NCBI GenBank assembly: GCA_964480945.1
Contig: CAYZRX010000070.1
Location: forward strand, 1-21,028
From: VGWB01 sp964480945
GTDB lineage: Bacteria > Bacteroidota > Ignavibacteria > UBA10030
Reading direction: 5' to 3'
DNA length: 21,028 nt
Positions 1 to 6,704 of this stretch are shown in pieces; the stretch's first letter is position 1, and each line of letters opens with the position of its first letter. The position numbers and the translations under genes are program-made. Below the pieces are notes generated by a model that ran no database searches, was not told the origin of the DNA, and worked only from the letters and a program-made list of their open reading frames with translations.

Positions 1-154
1 GAAGTGCGTCGATGAGGACCTTCGTGCCACCCATCGAAATCAGGAATCCTTCATTAGCGATGTACGTAACGTCGAGCGTGTTTTCCTGGTTGTTGTCCCG
101 GCAGCCGACAACAGGAAGAATGCCCAGGAGCAGGAGAATTCTATATCGCATCAT
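1..154 (-). CDS. MBL-fold hydrolase lipoprotein, N-terminal part only
   Basis: Only the first 51 codons are in the window; the gene continues beyond base 1. The start has two adjacent ATG codons (152-154 and 149-151) preceded by a good ribosome binding site, AGAGGTG, a few bases upstream. The N-terminus is a lipoprotein signal peptide: a basic MRYR, a hydrophobic run LLLLGILP, then the lipobox VVGC with the lipidated Cys near residue 18. The mature part begins DNNQENTLDVTYIANEGFLI and continues into a KVLIDAL strand. That opening (strand, NEGFLI, then KVLIDAL) is usual for metallo-beta-lactamase-fold hydrolases that act outside the inner membrane. The metal-binding HxHxDH motif would lie past the window edge, so the family call rests on the opening alone. 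Export and lipidation are well supported; the enzymatic role is inferred. Confidence 0.6.
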   Translation of the reverse strand, partial: MMRYRILLLLGILPVVGCRDNNQENTLDVTYIANEGFLISMGGTKVLIDAL

Positions 155-247
155 CGGTCACCTCTGTCAAGATAGACTCAGAGCATAAGTCCTGGCGGTC
201 GATCTTCGTCGATGGAATAACTCTGCCTTGTTTCATAGCATCAGCTG

Positions 248-1354
248 TCAATCGTTCTTGACGACATCCTCCAAAAGCCAGTTGAGAACGATATTGATAA
301 CAGGAACCTGCCTCCTCATCCCTGGATAGAAGAACGAATGATCGACTTCCGGCAAGACGATGATCGCGTAGTCGTTATTTCCCCCTTCAGCCATGAGTTT
401 TTGGATGTTGCCGACACTCGATTGAACGGGGACTATTTTATCCTTCTCGCCATAGATACTGAGGAACCTGGTTTTCAGGTGACGGATCTCCCGAAAGACA
501 TCCTTCCCCGCCGAATTGAATTCAGGACGCAGAAAGACAAGATTGGTATCCGAATACACCTCATCATACGTGGAAGGAAGAAGGCTCATATCGTATTTCT
601 TCCGCAATTCAATGATATCCCCTGCAAACCTCTTGAGCTGAAGAGTGTCCCGCTTTGCCCAAAGGGCATGGTGTTTTCTCCAGTATGGCATCACCTGCTC
701 TACCAGTGAATCAGCATTCCCTCGAAATCTCAATGCATAATCGATATTGTAATTCTGTTCCTCTTTACGAGGCACGATCGGTCCGGATTTGTTCACCACA
801 AAAGAGATTATCGGATAACGGGCTGCGGCAACGGGCCCGTTCAATCCGCCTCCACTTCCTCCGATGACACCGATCCTTTGTGGATCTATGTTCCTGTGTC
901 TGGACAGGTGCAGAGCAATATTGCCGATGTCGTTGATGAAATCATCAGTTGTCGAAGATCCATAGTCGCCGCCGGATTTCCCCGTCCCGCGTTTATGATA
1001 GACAAGCGCGGCGAAACCACAGTGGGCGAGGATGGGAGCATCGTGGCGCGGTGCAGCCATGATGAGGTCAAACTCGTTGAATCCGCCATGGGTGAGAATA
1101 GCCAGCGGGAATTTACCTTCCTCTCGGGGAAGATACAGCTCGCAGTAGAGCCGGACCCCATTGCTCATGATATCCATCTTCTCGATCCGATATGTTGTAT
1201 CACTCCTTTTGAAGGATTGCAGACATGATGGTTTTGAGAGAAGTTTTTCAATCTGGCTGGAAGAAAGAAGATGGCTATCGGCTCCAGTTTGAGCCTTTGC
1301 TTCCCCGTAGACAAGGAGAGCGAGCACGATCGTTGCAGGCATAGTTTTTCTCAT
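248..1354 (-). CDS. secreted alpha/beta hydrolase (serine hydrolase)
   Basis: A 368-residue serine hydrolase of the alpha/beta fold. The open frame extends upstream to 1576, but the start at 1352-1354 is chosen because AAAGGA lies 7 bases before it and a Sec signal peptide begins there (cleavage expected after AKA near residue 20). Visible fold motifs are the oxyanion-hole region LTHGG (87-91), the YHKRGTGKSGGD loop (119-130), the nucleophile elbow GGSGGG with Ser167, the acid Asp305 in YGEKDKIVP and the catalytic His339 in EVDHSFF. The layout resembles dipeptidyl-aminopeptidase/acylaminoacyl-peptidase-like esterases, which cleave esters or peptides in the periplasm or outside the cell. The substrate cannot be read from sequence. 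It stands alone; the upstream lipoprotein ends its own unit and the hip operon lies on the other side. Confidence 0.85.
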   Translation of the reverse strand: MRKTMPATIVLALLVYGEAKAQTGADSHLLSSSQIEKLLSKPSCLQSFKRSDTTYRIEKMDIMSNGVRLYCELYLPREEGKFPLAILTHGGFNEFDLIMAAPRHDAPILAHCGFAALVYHKRGTGKSGGDYGSSTTDDFINDIGNIALHLSRHRNIDPQRIGVIGGSGGGLNGPVAAARYPIISFVVNKSGPIVPRKEEQNYNIDYALRFRGNADSLVEQVMPYWRKHHALWAKRDTLQLKRFAGDIIELRKKYDMSLLPSTYDEVYSDTNLVFLRPEFNSAGKDVFREIRHLKTRFLSIYGEKDKIVPVQSSVGNIQKLMAEGGNNDYAIIVLPEVDHSFFYPGMRRQVPVINIVLNWLLEDVVKND

Positions 1355-1735
1355 ATGAATTTCCTTTGTATCTAAGGTTGAACCCACAAATCTGCCTTGC
1401 TCTCCGTCTCCCCTCTTTCTCCCGATTTCCTGCGTGGCCGGCAAAATGGAGCAGCGTTTTGCTCCACGCGTCCTCTTCGTCGACAACCTTAGGATCGTTG
1501 GCGAAAGACCTACTCTATCCGACGAGAATGATATGAACAAAGATGCACCGCTGCGAGCGAAATCCTCTGAATCCATTACTGGATTGGTCTCAGATCAGGC
1601 AATGCAGACTATCGGCCGCCAGATGCGGCGACGCCAGAGCGATGCGGGTACTGGATTGAAGATATTGTCAATTTGTGGAAAGAGAGCGGGAAGTGAACAG
1701 ATGCAGGTAATTGTTTCACTTGGAGGAATAGCTTG

Positions 1736-1933
1736 TCAGTGAGCCGTCTGATCCGGAATCTTCAGCGCAAGAGGGCTGGGTGGGATGAGTGTGCTATTTT
1801 TGAGAAGGATGTCCTGCCATCTAAGTGCGATGTTCTCAATGGCGCTTGAGCCAGAATAGTAGGCCCGATACGCTTCAACCCACTTGGTGTCCCTGACTGC
1901 CGCCGGAGGTGACTCAGCGGGCGCCTCCGCACA
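1736..1933 (-). pseudogene. protein-like open fragment after HipT, no start codon
   Basis: Directly after the HipT stop codon (1934-1936) the same frame stays open for 65 codons to a TGA at 1736-1738. The translation looks like real protein, with WVEAYRAYYSGSSAIENIAL in the middle and a Pro-rich start and end, but there is no ATG, GTG or TTG in frame. I do not recognise the family. It may be the 3' remnant of a gene whose 5' part was lost when the hip operon arrived, or a chance open frame. The rest of the gap between the hydrolase and the hip operon (1355-1735) shows no gene I can support. Confidence 0.25.
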
Positions 1934-2866
1934 CTAGAATCCCAATCTCTTTCGTCGTTCTACCAGCAGCTCGAGATAGCTTGTCTTCATCGGATCCGAC
2001 AGGAAGCTCACTCCAATGAGACGCTCCCACTCGGCAAAGGCATTCGCGAAGAGGTTCAAATCTTCATCAATGATCATTTCGGGGAGTGCGAGACGATCCT
2101 TGCCGAAGTATTCCAGAATATCCTTCCGGGTTATGTTTCTCATCTTGCCCCTTAGCGGGAGCGCGAGCTCATCCTCTGCACCCCTCATCGCAATAGTCGA
2201 GTTGAGTAAATCGTATGTAGGGGACAGCTCAACTTTTTCATCCCTCGTTATCAATGAGAAGTTCTTGAGATGCATGTCCTGATTGCCAATCAGAAAGCTG
2301 AAGATCGTTAGTTTGAAGAGCTTCCGTCGCTCGATGACGGGAAATGTGCAATGAGCATCGATGACCGCGGCCACTTTTTCCATGCTTGAGTCATACTTCG
2401 TGTCGCGCGTGCTTCCCGTCAACTGCGCGAAGTCCTCGACCGGAAGCTTTCCGCTTCTTCCCACTCTGTCAAATCGCTTAATGAAATATGTGAATGATCC
2501 ATCTTTCGAATACAGGAGCCCGTGCTGCGGGACCTCCAGAGCGACGAGTGCTGCCAAGCGCATCGTCAGGTCTTCGTTTTCCGGGAGCTCAGGGAACTCG
2601 ATCGTCTGTGGTTTGAGGATGAACCGGCCATACCGATCGACAAAGACAAACGCATGATCGCGAACGCTCAAGCGCGCGCTCAGCTTGGGCTGCACGCCTT
2701 GGATGGACATCCTGCCTGCCCTGGCTGCTGCCTCTTGCCGTTGCTCCGTTGCGGTGTAGGGAAGATTTTTGAGATCGGTCAATCTCCTCGAGAGACTCTG
2801 CAGCCCTCTCTCCGAATATCGCTGATTATCTCCAATCGGCACATACATGATCGGGCAGATCCTCAT
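1934..2866 (-). CDS. hipT: HipT Ser/Thr kinase toxin (HipBST type)
   Basis: A 310-residue HipA-like kinase that lacks the N-terminal subdomain of classical HipA, which is encoded instead by the separate hipS upstream; this is the HipBST arrangement. Opening residues RICPIMYVPIG and YSERGLQSLS fit HipT proteins. The Gly-rich loop is MSIQGVQPKLS (53-63), with a candidate autophosphorylation Ser54 in a Ser-Ile-Gln version of the motif. Lys85 (FILKP) should bind ATP. The catalytic loop is LIGNQDMHLKN (Asp197, Asn202) and the metal-binding Asp219 sits in PTYDLLNS. HipA-family kinases phosphorylate aminoacyl-tRNA synthetases and stop growth; E. coli HipT targets TrpS, and the target here is unknown. 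The start overlaps the hipS stop as ATGA, so translation is probably coupled. The length is full and all catalytic residues are present. Confidence 0.88.
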   Translation of the reverse strand: MRICPIMYVPIGDNQRYSERGLQSLSRRLTDLKNLPYTATEQRQEAAARAGRMSIQGVQPKLSARLSVRDHAFVFVDRYGRFILKPQTIEFPELPENEDLTMRLAALVALEVPQHGLLYSKDGSFTYFIKRFDRVGRSGKLPVEDFAQLTGSTRDTKYDSSMEKVAAVIDAHCTFPVIERRKLFKLTIFSFLIGNQDMHLKNFSLITRDEKVELSPTYDLLNSTIAMRGAEDELALPLRGKMRNITRKDILEYFGKDRLALPEMIIDEDLNLFANAFAEWERLIGVSFLSDPMKTSYLELLVERRKRLGF

Positions 2867-3174
2867 TGAATTTCCCTCACGTTGACCGCTCCGACCAGAT
2901 CCTCTCCCACTGCAACCAATTGACCGAACAAGTCGCCGCGATCAATCTTCCTCTGCTTGAGCAACGCTTCCAGCATGACTCCCTCCGGTAACACGCCGTC
3001 AAAGAAGGGTGGAAACGACTCAAAAGTGAATTCCTTCTCCGTCGTGGGCATCGTCAGAGAAACGGGCAGACCACGATAGTCTTCCGAATAGCGGAACAGG
3101 TATTTTTTCCCGCGTTCCACCTCTTCGAGAATCCCCGCAGGAACTCCCCTGACAAAAACTTCAGCTCTTGGCAT
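2863..3174 (-). CDS. hipS: HipS, small antitoxin matching the N-subdomain of HipA
   Basis: A 103-residue protein equivalent to the N-subdomain 1 of HipA. A frame-compatible ATG exists at 3204, but the ATG at 3172-3174 is preferred because a strong Shine-Dalgarno AAGGAGG sits at ideal distance. It overlaps the end of hipB by 14 bases. The family signature FPPFFDGVLPEG is near residues 54-65, with the expected beta-rich opening (AEVFVRGVPAGIL). In E. coli HipBST, HipS is the part that neutralises HipT by entering its active site, with a Trp residue doing this as I recall; this protein contains no Trp at all, so the contact must differ if the mechanism is conserved. The gene is tightly packed between hipB and hipT in one operon. 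Confidence 0.85.
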   Translation of the reverse strand: MPRAEVFVRGVPAGILEEVERGKKYLFRYSEDYRGLPVSLTMPTTEKEFTFESFPPFFDGVLPEGVMLEALLKQRKIDRGDLFGQLVAVGEDLVGAVNVREIQ

Positions 3175-3412
3175 CTTCTGCCTCCTTCGATCGTTCGTAT
3201 GCATCCATCAAGGGACTCGAGAAGGATGCCTTAATGTTCAGAGCCGCGATCACCTTTTGCAGTGTATTCAGTCGCACTGTTTGTTTTCCCTTTTCTATGT
3301 CGAAGATGACGGTTTTTCCCACGCCGGCAATTTTTGCCAGTTCTGCTTGGGAGAGTCCGCTTTTCTTGCGATGGAATCGTACGATCTCCCCTATTTCCTT
3401 GCCCAGAGTCAT
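3161..3412 (-). CDS. hipB: HipB-like HTH antitoxin/autorepressor
   Basis: An 83-residue Xre-type DNA-binding protein. The HTH core spans residues 19-58 (GLSQAELAKIAGVGKTVIF, DIEKGKQTVRLNTLQKVIAA), which matches HipB and related Cro/CI-type regulators. The short tail (DAYERSKEAEDAKS) is charged. First gene of the hipB-hipS-hipT operon. HipB dimers bind inverted repeats in their own promoter and repress it. Three such repeats with half-site GCAGTAA lie upstream, and the nearest starts only 6 bases before the start codon. The ATG at 3410-3412 is preceded by GGGAAAAAGG, a modest ribosome binding site. Confidence 0.88.
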   Translation of the reverse strand: MTLGKEIGEIVRFHRKKSGLSQAELAKIAGVGKTVIFDIEKGKQTVRLNTLQKVIAALNIKASFSSPLMDAYERSKEAEDAKS

Positions 3413-3417
3413 CCTTT

Positions 3418-3435
3418 TTCCCGTCTTAGCAGTAA
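3418..3435. promoter_or_regulatory. degenerate hip operator, hipB-proximal
   Basis: The right half-site GCAGTAA (3429-3435) is perfect. The left half (3418-3424, TTCCCGT) matches the ideal TTACTGC at 4 of 7 positions, with the usual 4-base spacer. It lies in the 5' untranslated region just before the hipB ATG. Its centre is exactly 72 bp from that of the perfect operator at 3490-3507. Confidence 0.55.
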
Positions 3436-3486
3436 TTGCGGTCGATCACAGTGGCCAGACAGCCGTTTGCCGGTTTCACGCAGCAT

Positions 3487-3515
3487 AAATTACTGCTAAA
3501 GCAGTAAAATGTCAA
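3487..3515 (-). promoter_or_regulatory. hipBST promoter
   Basis: On the minus strand a perfect -35 box TTGACA (3510-3515) is followed after 17 bases by TAATTT (3487-3492), with ATG after it; TAATTTATG also resembles the Bacteroidota -7 motif TAnnTTTG. A transcript would start near 3480, leaving a leader of roughly 65-70 bases before hipB. Confidence 0.6.
3490..3507. promoter_or_regulatory. perfect hip operator between -35 and -10
   Basis: TTACTGC-TAAA-GCAGTAA is a perfect 7-bp inverted repeat with a 4-base spacer. It fills the spacer of the predicted hip promoter, so a bound HipB dimer would block RNA polymerase directly. Confidence 0.8.
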
Positions 3516-3561
3516 GGATTTTCTTGTCTCCTATTGCCTTTGGGTCCCAACAAGCAAGGTT

Positions 3562-3579
3562 TTGCTGCTATGGCAGTAA
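3562..3579. promoter_or_regulatory. distal hip operator
   Basis: TTGCTGC-TATG-GCAGTAA matches the perfect operator with one half-site change (A to G). It sits upstream of the predicted -35 box, exactly 72 bp from the central operator, and could cooperate with it by looping or by HipBST complexes bridging sites. Confidence 0.7.
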
Positions 3580-3738
3580 ATTCCGCCCAGTTTCGGGTGA
3601 GCTGTGCGTTCCAATTAGGAAACACCGAGACATGGCGCCCTGACCAACGATTGAAGCTGCCTGCCGACGCCCCGAAGGTATCGAGGGGAGGGTGATCCAG
3701 GAACGCGCGCTCGGATACGTTCGGTTGAGCCTCGTTGG

Positions 3739-3882
3739 GGCAGGTCAGAGACCCGCCAGTACCAACAGAATTACTGGGGCCGAAAAACGAGAAGGAACAA
3801 CAGGATTCCGATGAGAGCGATCACGACGCCGCCGAGGAGGCTCACGTAGAGGATGGAGGCTACGTACTTCTCAAGATTTCAC
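3739..3882 (-). repeat. direct repeat copy 1 (left flank of MNT/HEPN)
   Basis: This stretch aligns almost without gaps to 5090-5235: about 70% identical in the first 66 bases and about 85% in the rest, including the shared block ACAACAGGATTCCGATGAG. On the minus strand it encodes a peptide beginning EKYVASILYVSLL and ending LLVFRPQ before a TAA at 3771-3773, a single membrane-spanning segment. The copy has no start codon in that frame; the TGA at 3879-3881 lies directly upstream. The remainder of 3580-3738 holds nothing I recognise. Confidence 0.75.
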
Positions 3883-4301
3883 GGGAGCGCTAGCGATTCA
3901 GCACTGTTTCCGCCCAGCTGCGAAATCTCTTGAGTCGCTTCCAGAGGTCTCCGGCCTGTGCGGGGGGAATACAGGTCCCCGAGGTATGATACTCTGGTCT
4001 TCTCTTCGATGATTCGACGTAGTTGATTGATCGCCTTCGCTTTCTCGTCCCCGCCGGCGACGACCTCGTCCAGCAGGGCGATTGCGTCCTCGTGGTTTTC
4101 CCCCGAACTCTTTTGGCCCGATTGTTGAATGCAGAGTGCATCGGTGTAAGCAATGGCAGAATGGACTATGAGTAACCCTGCAGCGGTCCAGTACTCCAGT
4201 TCCAACGCGTCATTCGCCGCTGCGAAGAAATGCTCGGCGACTGTCTGATACTCCCTGTACCGATTGCGGGAAACCGATGTTCTACGGCCGCGTTTAGACA
4301 C
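3879..4301 (-). CDS. HEPN-domain protein, apparent frameshift near the 3' end
   Basis: A HEPN protein, the usual toxin partner of MNT nucleotidyltransferases. The start is probably GTG at 4299-4301, with AGGAG upstream and an 8-base overlap with the MNT stop; an in-frame ATG at 4331 overlaps more deeply. The core helices read AEHFFAAANDALELEYW and HSAIAYTDALCIQQSG, then a KTRVSYLGDLYSP motif typical of this subfamily. The canonical HEPN RNase motif R-x4-6-H is not visible. After YSP the annotated frame gives an atypical tail ending SAESLALP at 3879. The neighbouring frame reads AQAGDLWKR, then RFRSWAETVLNR and a TAG at 3890-3892, which is how family members end. Removing one base from the six-G run at 3962-3967 joins the two into a normal protein of about 136 residues. 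So the gene is broken, phase-variable, or carries a sequencing error. Confidence 0.75.
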   Translation of the reverse strand: MSKRGRRTSVSRNRYREYQTVAEHFFAAANDALELEYWTAAGLLIVHSAIAYTDALCIQQSGQKSSGENHEDAIALLDEVVAGGDEKAKAINQLRRIIEEKTRVSYLGDLYSPRTGRRPLEATQEISQLGGNSAESLALP

Positions 4302-4905
4302 GTGCGAGCTCCTGTACCGTCTTTCCCACAATAGTCTTCCCTTCCTTCAGGACTTGTCTGACCAACGAGGAGCGCACCTTCGCTCTTAGTTCTTGCAGCG
4401 TTAAATAGACGGGCGCCAGCTTGACGCCGAATTCCTTCGAGAGAGAAGATGCTTCAGATGAGAGCCTTTCTTGAACCAACCCTTTGTCAGATTCCGACTT
4501 CACGACGCAGCAAATATCAAGATCCGATTGAGGTGTCTCCTGCCTCCGGGCGACACTTCCAAAGATCAGCGCGCTCACGACGTGTCCCTCAAGGGCGGTC
4601 GCGATCGACTGTTCGATCAAGGCCAGCAATTTGCTCTCAGCTTGATAGAGGGGAACCAAGCCTTCAGCGACAAGGTAGTGATCGCGATTGAGGGTGAAGA
4701 GATGATCCCTGCCTCCCCTTTGCCGACGAACGATACCAAGTTCTTCCAGTGAGCTGAGCGCCTTGAGGGCGGAACGAGGCTGCATTCCTGAAAGCCGCGC
4801 CACTTCGTTTCCTGTGAAACCGACTGTCGTATCGAGAAGCGCACGAAGGACCGCCACGTGGGACCAGGAGCGCAGCACTTCATCATATGCACGGTGAATG
4901 ACCAT
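4294..4905 (-). CDS. winged-helix MNT nucleotidyltransferase (antitoxin of MNT/HEPN pair)
   Basis: A 203-residue protein with two parts. Residues 1-75 form a winged helix-turn-helix (VLRALLDTTVGFTGNEVARL, then LEELGIVRRQRGGRDHLFTL). From about residue 105 comes a minimal nucleotidyltransferase domain with the motif GSVARRQETPQSDLDI, i.e. GS-x10-DxD with both metal-binding Asp residues. MNT antitoxins in such pairs silence the HEPN RNase by adding nucleotides to it. The fused DNA-binding domain suggests the protein also represses its own operon; a perfect palindrome lies 12 bp before the ATG. The start at 4903-4905 has AAGGGA upstream. It is transcribed before the HEPN gene and overlaps it. 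Confidence 0.88.
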   Translation of the reverse strand: MVIHRAYDEVLRSWSHVAVLRALLDTTVGFTGNEVARLSGMQPRSALKALSSLEELGIVRRQRGGRDHLFTLNRDHYLVAEGLVPLYQAESKLLALIEQSIATALEGHVVSALIFGSVARRQETPQSDLDICCVVKSESDKGLVQERLSSEASSLSKEFGVKLAPVYLTLQELRAKVRSSLVRQVLKEGKTIVGKTVQELARV

Positions 4906-4916
4906 AAAATCCCTTC

Positions 4917-4932
4917 ATATACTTTTGTATAT
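4917..4932. promoter_or_regulatory. palindromic operator candidate of the MNT/HEPN operon
   Basis: ATATAC-TTTT-GTATAT is a perfect 6-bp inverted repeat with a 4-base spacer, located 12 bp before the start codon of the winged-helix MNT gene. It is AT-rich and probably overlaps the -10 region, a fitting place for autorepression by the HTH domain. Confidence 0.5.
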
Positions 4933-4970
4933 AAAAGGCAAACGGGGAAGAAACCGAGGAAAACTCAGTC

Positions 4971-5000
4971 AGTTCGAGTCCCGCCCTGTCGGGAAGAACT
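4971..5000. repeat. stem-loop upstream of the MNT gene
   Basis: Two stacked stems: AGTTC (4971-4975) pairs with GAACT (4996-5000), and TCCCG (4979-4983) pairs with CGGGA (4990-4994), around a 6-base loop. There is no T-run, so this is not a standard terminator. The surrounding stretch from 4933 to 5089 contains no gene. Confidence 0.4.
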
Positions 5001-5089
5001 GTACCTGACCTGGTACACTTCTCCGGTTCGCGCTGGATTGAACCAATCGAGGTGCGCTCGGGGGAAGTCTGGGATTTTTTTGGATCTCC

Positions 5090-5235
5090 GGCAGGTCCTA
5101 GACCCGCTACTACAGGGTCGATCATGCAGGCCGGAGCACGAGAAGGTACAACAGGATTCCGATGAGGGCGAGCACGGGGGCGCTGAGGAGGCTCACATAG
5201 AGGATCGAGTCGGCGTACTTCTCAAATCTTCTCAC
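5090..5235 (-). repeat. direct repeat copy 2 (right flank of MNT/HEPN)
   Basis: Partner of the copy at 3739-3882, in the same orientation and 1351 bp away. Together the two copies bracket the MNT/HEPN pair. Confidence 0.75.
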
Positions 5236-5238
5236 CAC
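5122..5238 (-). CDS. short single-pass membrane peptide
   Basis: A 38-codon frame starting at GTG (5236-5238, or the next GTG at 5233-5235) and ending with TGA at 5122-5124. The peptide has a basic head (VVRRFEKYADSI), one hydrophobic segment (LYVSLLSAPVLALIGILLYL) and a short tail ending LRPA. It begins 13 bases after the stop of the ice-binding-like gene and has no clear ribosome binding site. The second repeat copy (3771-3873) keeps the membrane segment and a stop codon but lacks a start. Length and missing signals make expression uncertain; conservation of the frame between copies is the argument for it. Confidence 0.35.
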   Translation of the reverse strand: MVRRFEKYADSILYVSLLSAPVLALIGILLYLLVLRPA

Positions 5239-5251
5239 ATTTGCTTGGCAC

Positions 5252-6511
5252 TCACTTCATCAAGGTCATCTTCCGGACGATGTGTTGACCTGCATAGTCA
5301 AGCCGGGAGAAGTACAGGCCTGAAGGCAACCAGGAGGCATCAAACGTTACTTGCTGAATCCTCCCTGCGTCTGCAAATCCGCTGAAGAGCGTCGCCACTT
5401 CTTGTCCGAGCATGGTATATACCTTCAGCGATACAAAGCCACGCTCAGGAACCGTAAACTCAATCTCCGTATTCGGATTGAACGGGTTGGGATAGTTCTG
5501 CTCGAGCACTAACTTTTTCGCTGCCAGACCGACCTCTACCTCTGTGGGCGTGTAGTACTTAAACGAGCCGTCGGTGTCAATTTGCTTGATCCGGTAGGCA
5601 TAGCGTGCTGGAGTCAGCTTGACATCCGTGAAAGAGTAATACCGAGGCGAGCTGCTGGTTCCTGCTCCTCTGACAAAGCCTACCTTCTCCCAATTTGCAG
5701 TCTGACGACGTTCGATCTCGAAACCATAGTTATTGACTTCCGTTGCTGTTGACCAGTGAAGATCTGCATTCAAACGATTTGCTGTTGCTGTAAACGCTAC
5801 GAGTTCCACCGGCAATACATCGGAATTTACTGTAACCGCGCCAGTCGCGGTCACCGCTCCGGCCAACAATCGGCCAGTGAGCGTTGCACCGGTCCCCACC
5901 GTGATGGTTGTATTGGCCAGTATGGTTCCCTCAAAAGTAGAGTTCGGTCCCAGAGTCGCAGAACTGCCGACCTGCCAATATACGTCGCTCCACACAGTTC
6001 CGTTAGTAAGAAGCACACTGCTACTATTTGACGTAATGAGCGTGGAACTTGCCTGGAAGATGAAGACACCTCCGCCATCGAGTGTGACAGTTGTTAGCAA
6101 ATTAGAAGCCGCTGCCGAAAGCACATAGACACCCGCCGTTAGGGTCCCGGTGAGGATACCGTCTGGCAGAGTAGTGCCTCCGATCTGTCCAGCAGCGTCG
6201 TTATATGCAATGAGCAAATCGGCATTGGCTGTCTGCACAACAGCGTCGTTAATCGGGTAGACTGTATATCCGGGCGCTGTTATGGTACCACTTATCGCGC
6301 CACTTAACGTCCCGACATCTCCTGTGATGGTGGCAGAACCGCTGATTGCCGCTTGGGCCAGAACCCCGAAATTGGCGGCCGTTCCCATTGGCGGCGCAGT
6401 CCCTTGAGAAAAAGCAGCGGCAGGCACCATCAAAGCAAGCGTCAGCATCCCTCCGAGGAAGCGCGCCCATCGGTCTACACTACCTGTTGTATGTGGTGTG
6501 CAAGTCTTCAT
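5252..6511 (-). CDS. ice-binding-like (DUF3494) protein with T9SS C-terminal sorting domain
   Basis: A 419-residue secreted protein. The start at 6509-6511 has GGAGG five bases upstream; an in-frame ATG at 6568 lacks this. A signal peptide covers residues 1 to about 36. The DUF3494 beta-helix spans about 40-230 (AANFGVLAQAAISGSATITG at its start, GTILANTTITVGTGATLTGR at its end), the fold of ice-binding and adhesion-like proteins. A fibronectin-like segment follows (about 235-325; VELVAFTATAN, VNNYGFEIERR). The last 85 residues are a T9SS type A sorting domain starting QNYPNPFNPNTEIEF and ending in IVRKMTLMK. Such proteins are exported through T9SS and displayed on or released from the surface. 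DUF3494 proteins do not all bind ice, and in a non-polar organism adhesion is equally possible. Confidence 0.9.
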   Translation of the reverse strand: MKTCTPHTTGSVDRWARFLGGMLTLALMVPAAAFSQGTAPPMGTAANFGVLAQAAISGSATITGDVGTLSGAISGTITAPGYTVYPINDAVVQTANADLLIAYNDAAGQIGGTTLPDGILTGTLTAGVYVLSAAASNLLTTVTLDGGGVFIFQASSTLITSNSSSVLLTNGTVWSDVYWQVGSSATLGPNSTFEGTILANTTITVGTGATLTGRLLAGAVTATGAVTVNSDVLPVELVAFTATANRLNADLHWSTATEVNNYGFEIERRQTANWEKVGFVRGAGTSSSPRYYSFTDVKLTPARYAYRIKQIDTDGSFKYYTPTEVEVGLAAKKLVLEQNYPNPFNPNTEIEFTVPERGFVSLKVYTMLGQEVATLFSGFADAGRIQQVTFDASWLPSGLYFSRLDYAGQHIVRKMTLMK

Positions 6512-6704
6512 AAATCCTCCACGGAGTCGGTGAAAATGAAGCCCGACCTGGTTTGTTGCGGAAAACATTCCACTTATTTACGGCGTAGGCTTTACAATTG
6601 TATTGGCGGCCAATGTTACACCGCCATTGCGTGCGAACAATCGGTCACTAAACGGAGAAAATCCACCTCAGAATGTAAAAGAGTATACCGATGACTGCGT
6701 TGAG

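Noticed and set aside
1434..1742. Plus-strand frame of about 100 codons in the gap before the hip operon
   Set aside because: No ribosome binding site, low-complexity composition, no recognisable domain, and it runs against the gene direction of the region.
3771..3881. In-frame membrane segment after the HEPN frame's TGA, suggesting a readthrough-anchored HEPN toxin
   Set aside because: The natural HEPN ending is in another frame and stops at 3890, and the membrane segment belongs to a repeat also found at 5090-5235 without HEPN. The frame match is coincidental.
4966..4995. T-loop-like TTCGAGTCC suggesting a tRNA or tRNA-derived attachment site
   Set aside because: The 5' side cannot pair as a T-arm, and no acceptor, D or anticodon arm is present. 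The sequence is better explained by the stem-loop at 4971-5000.
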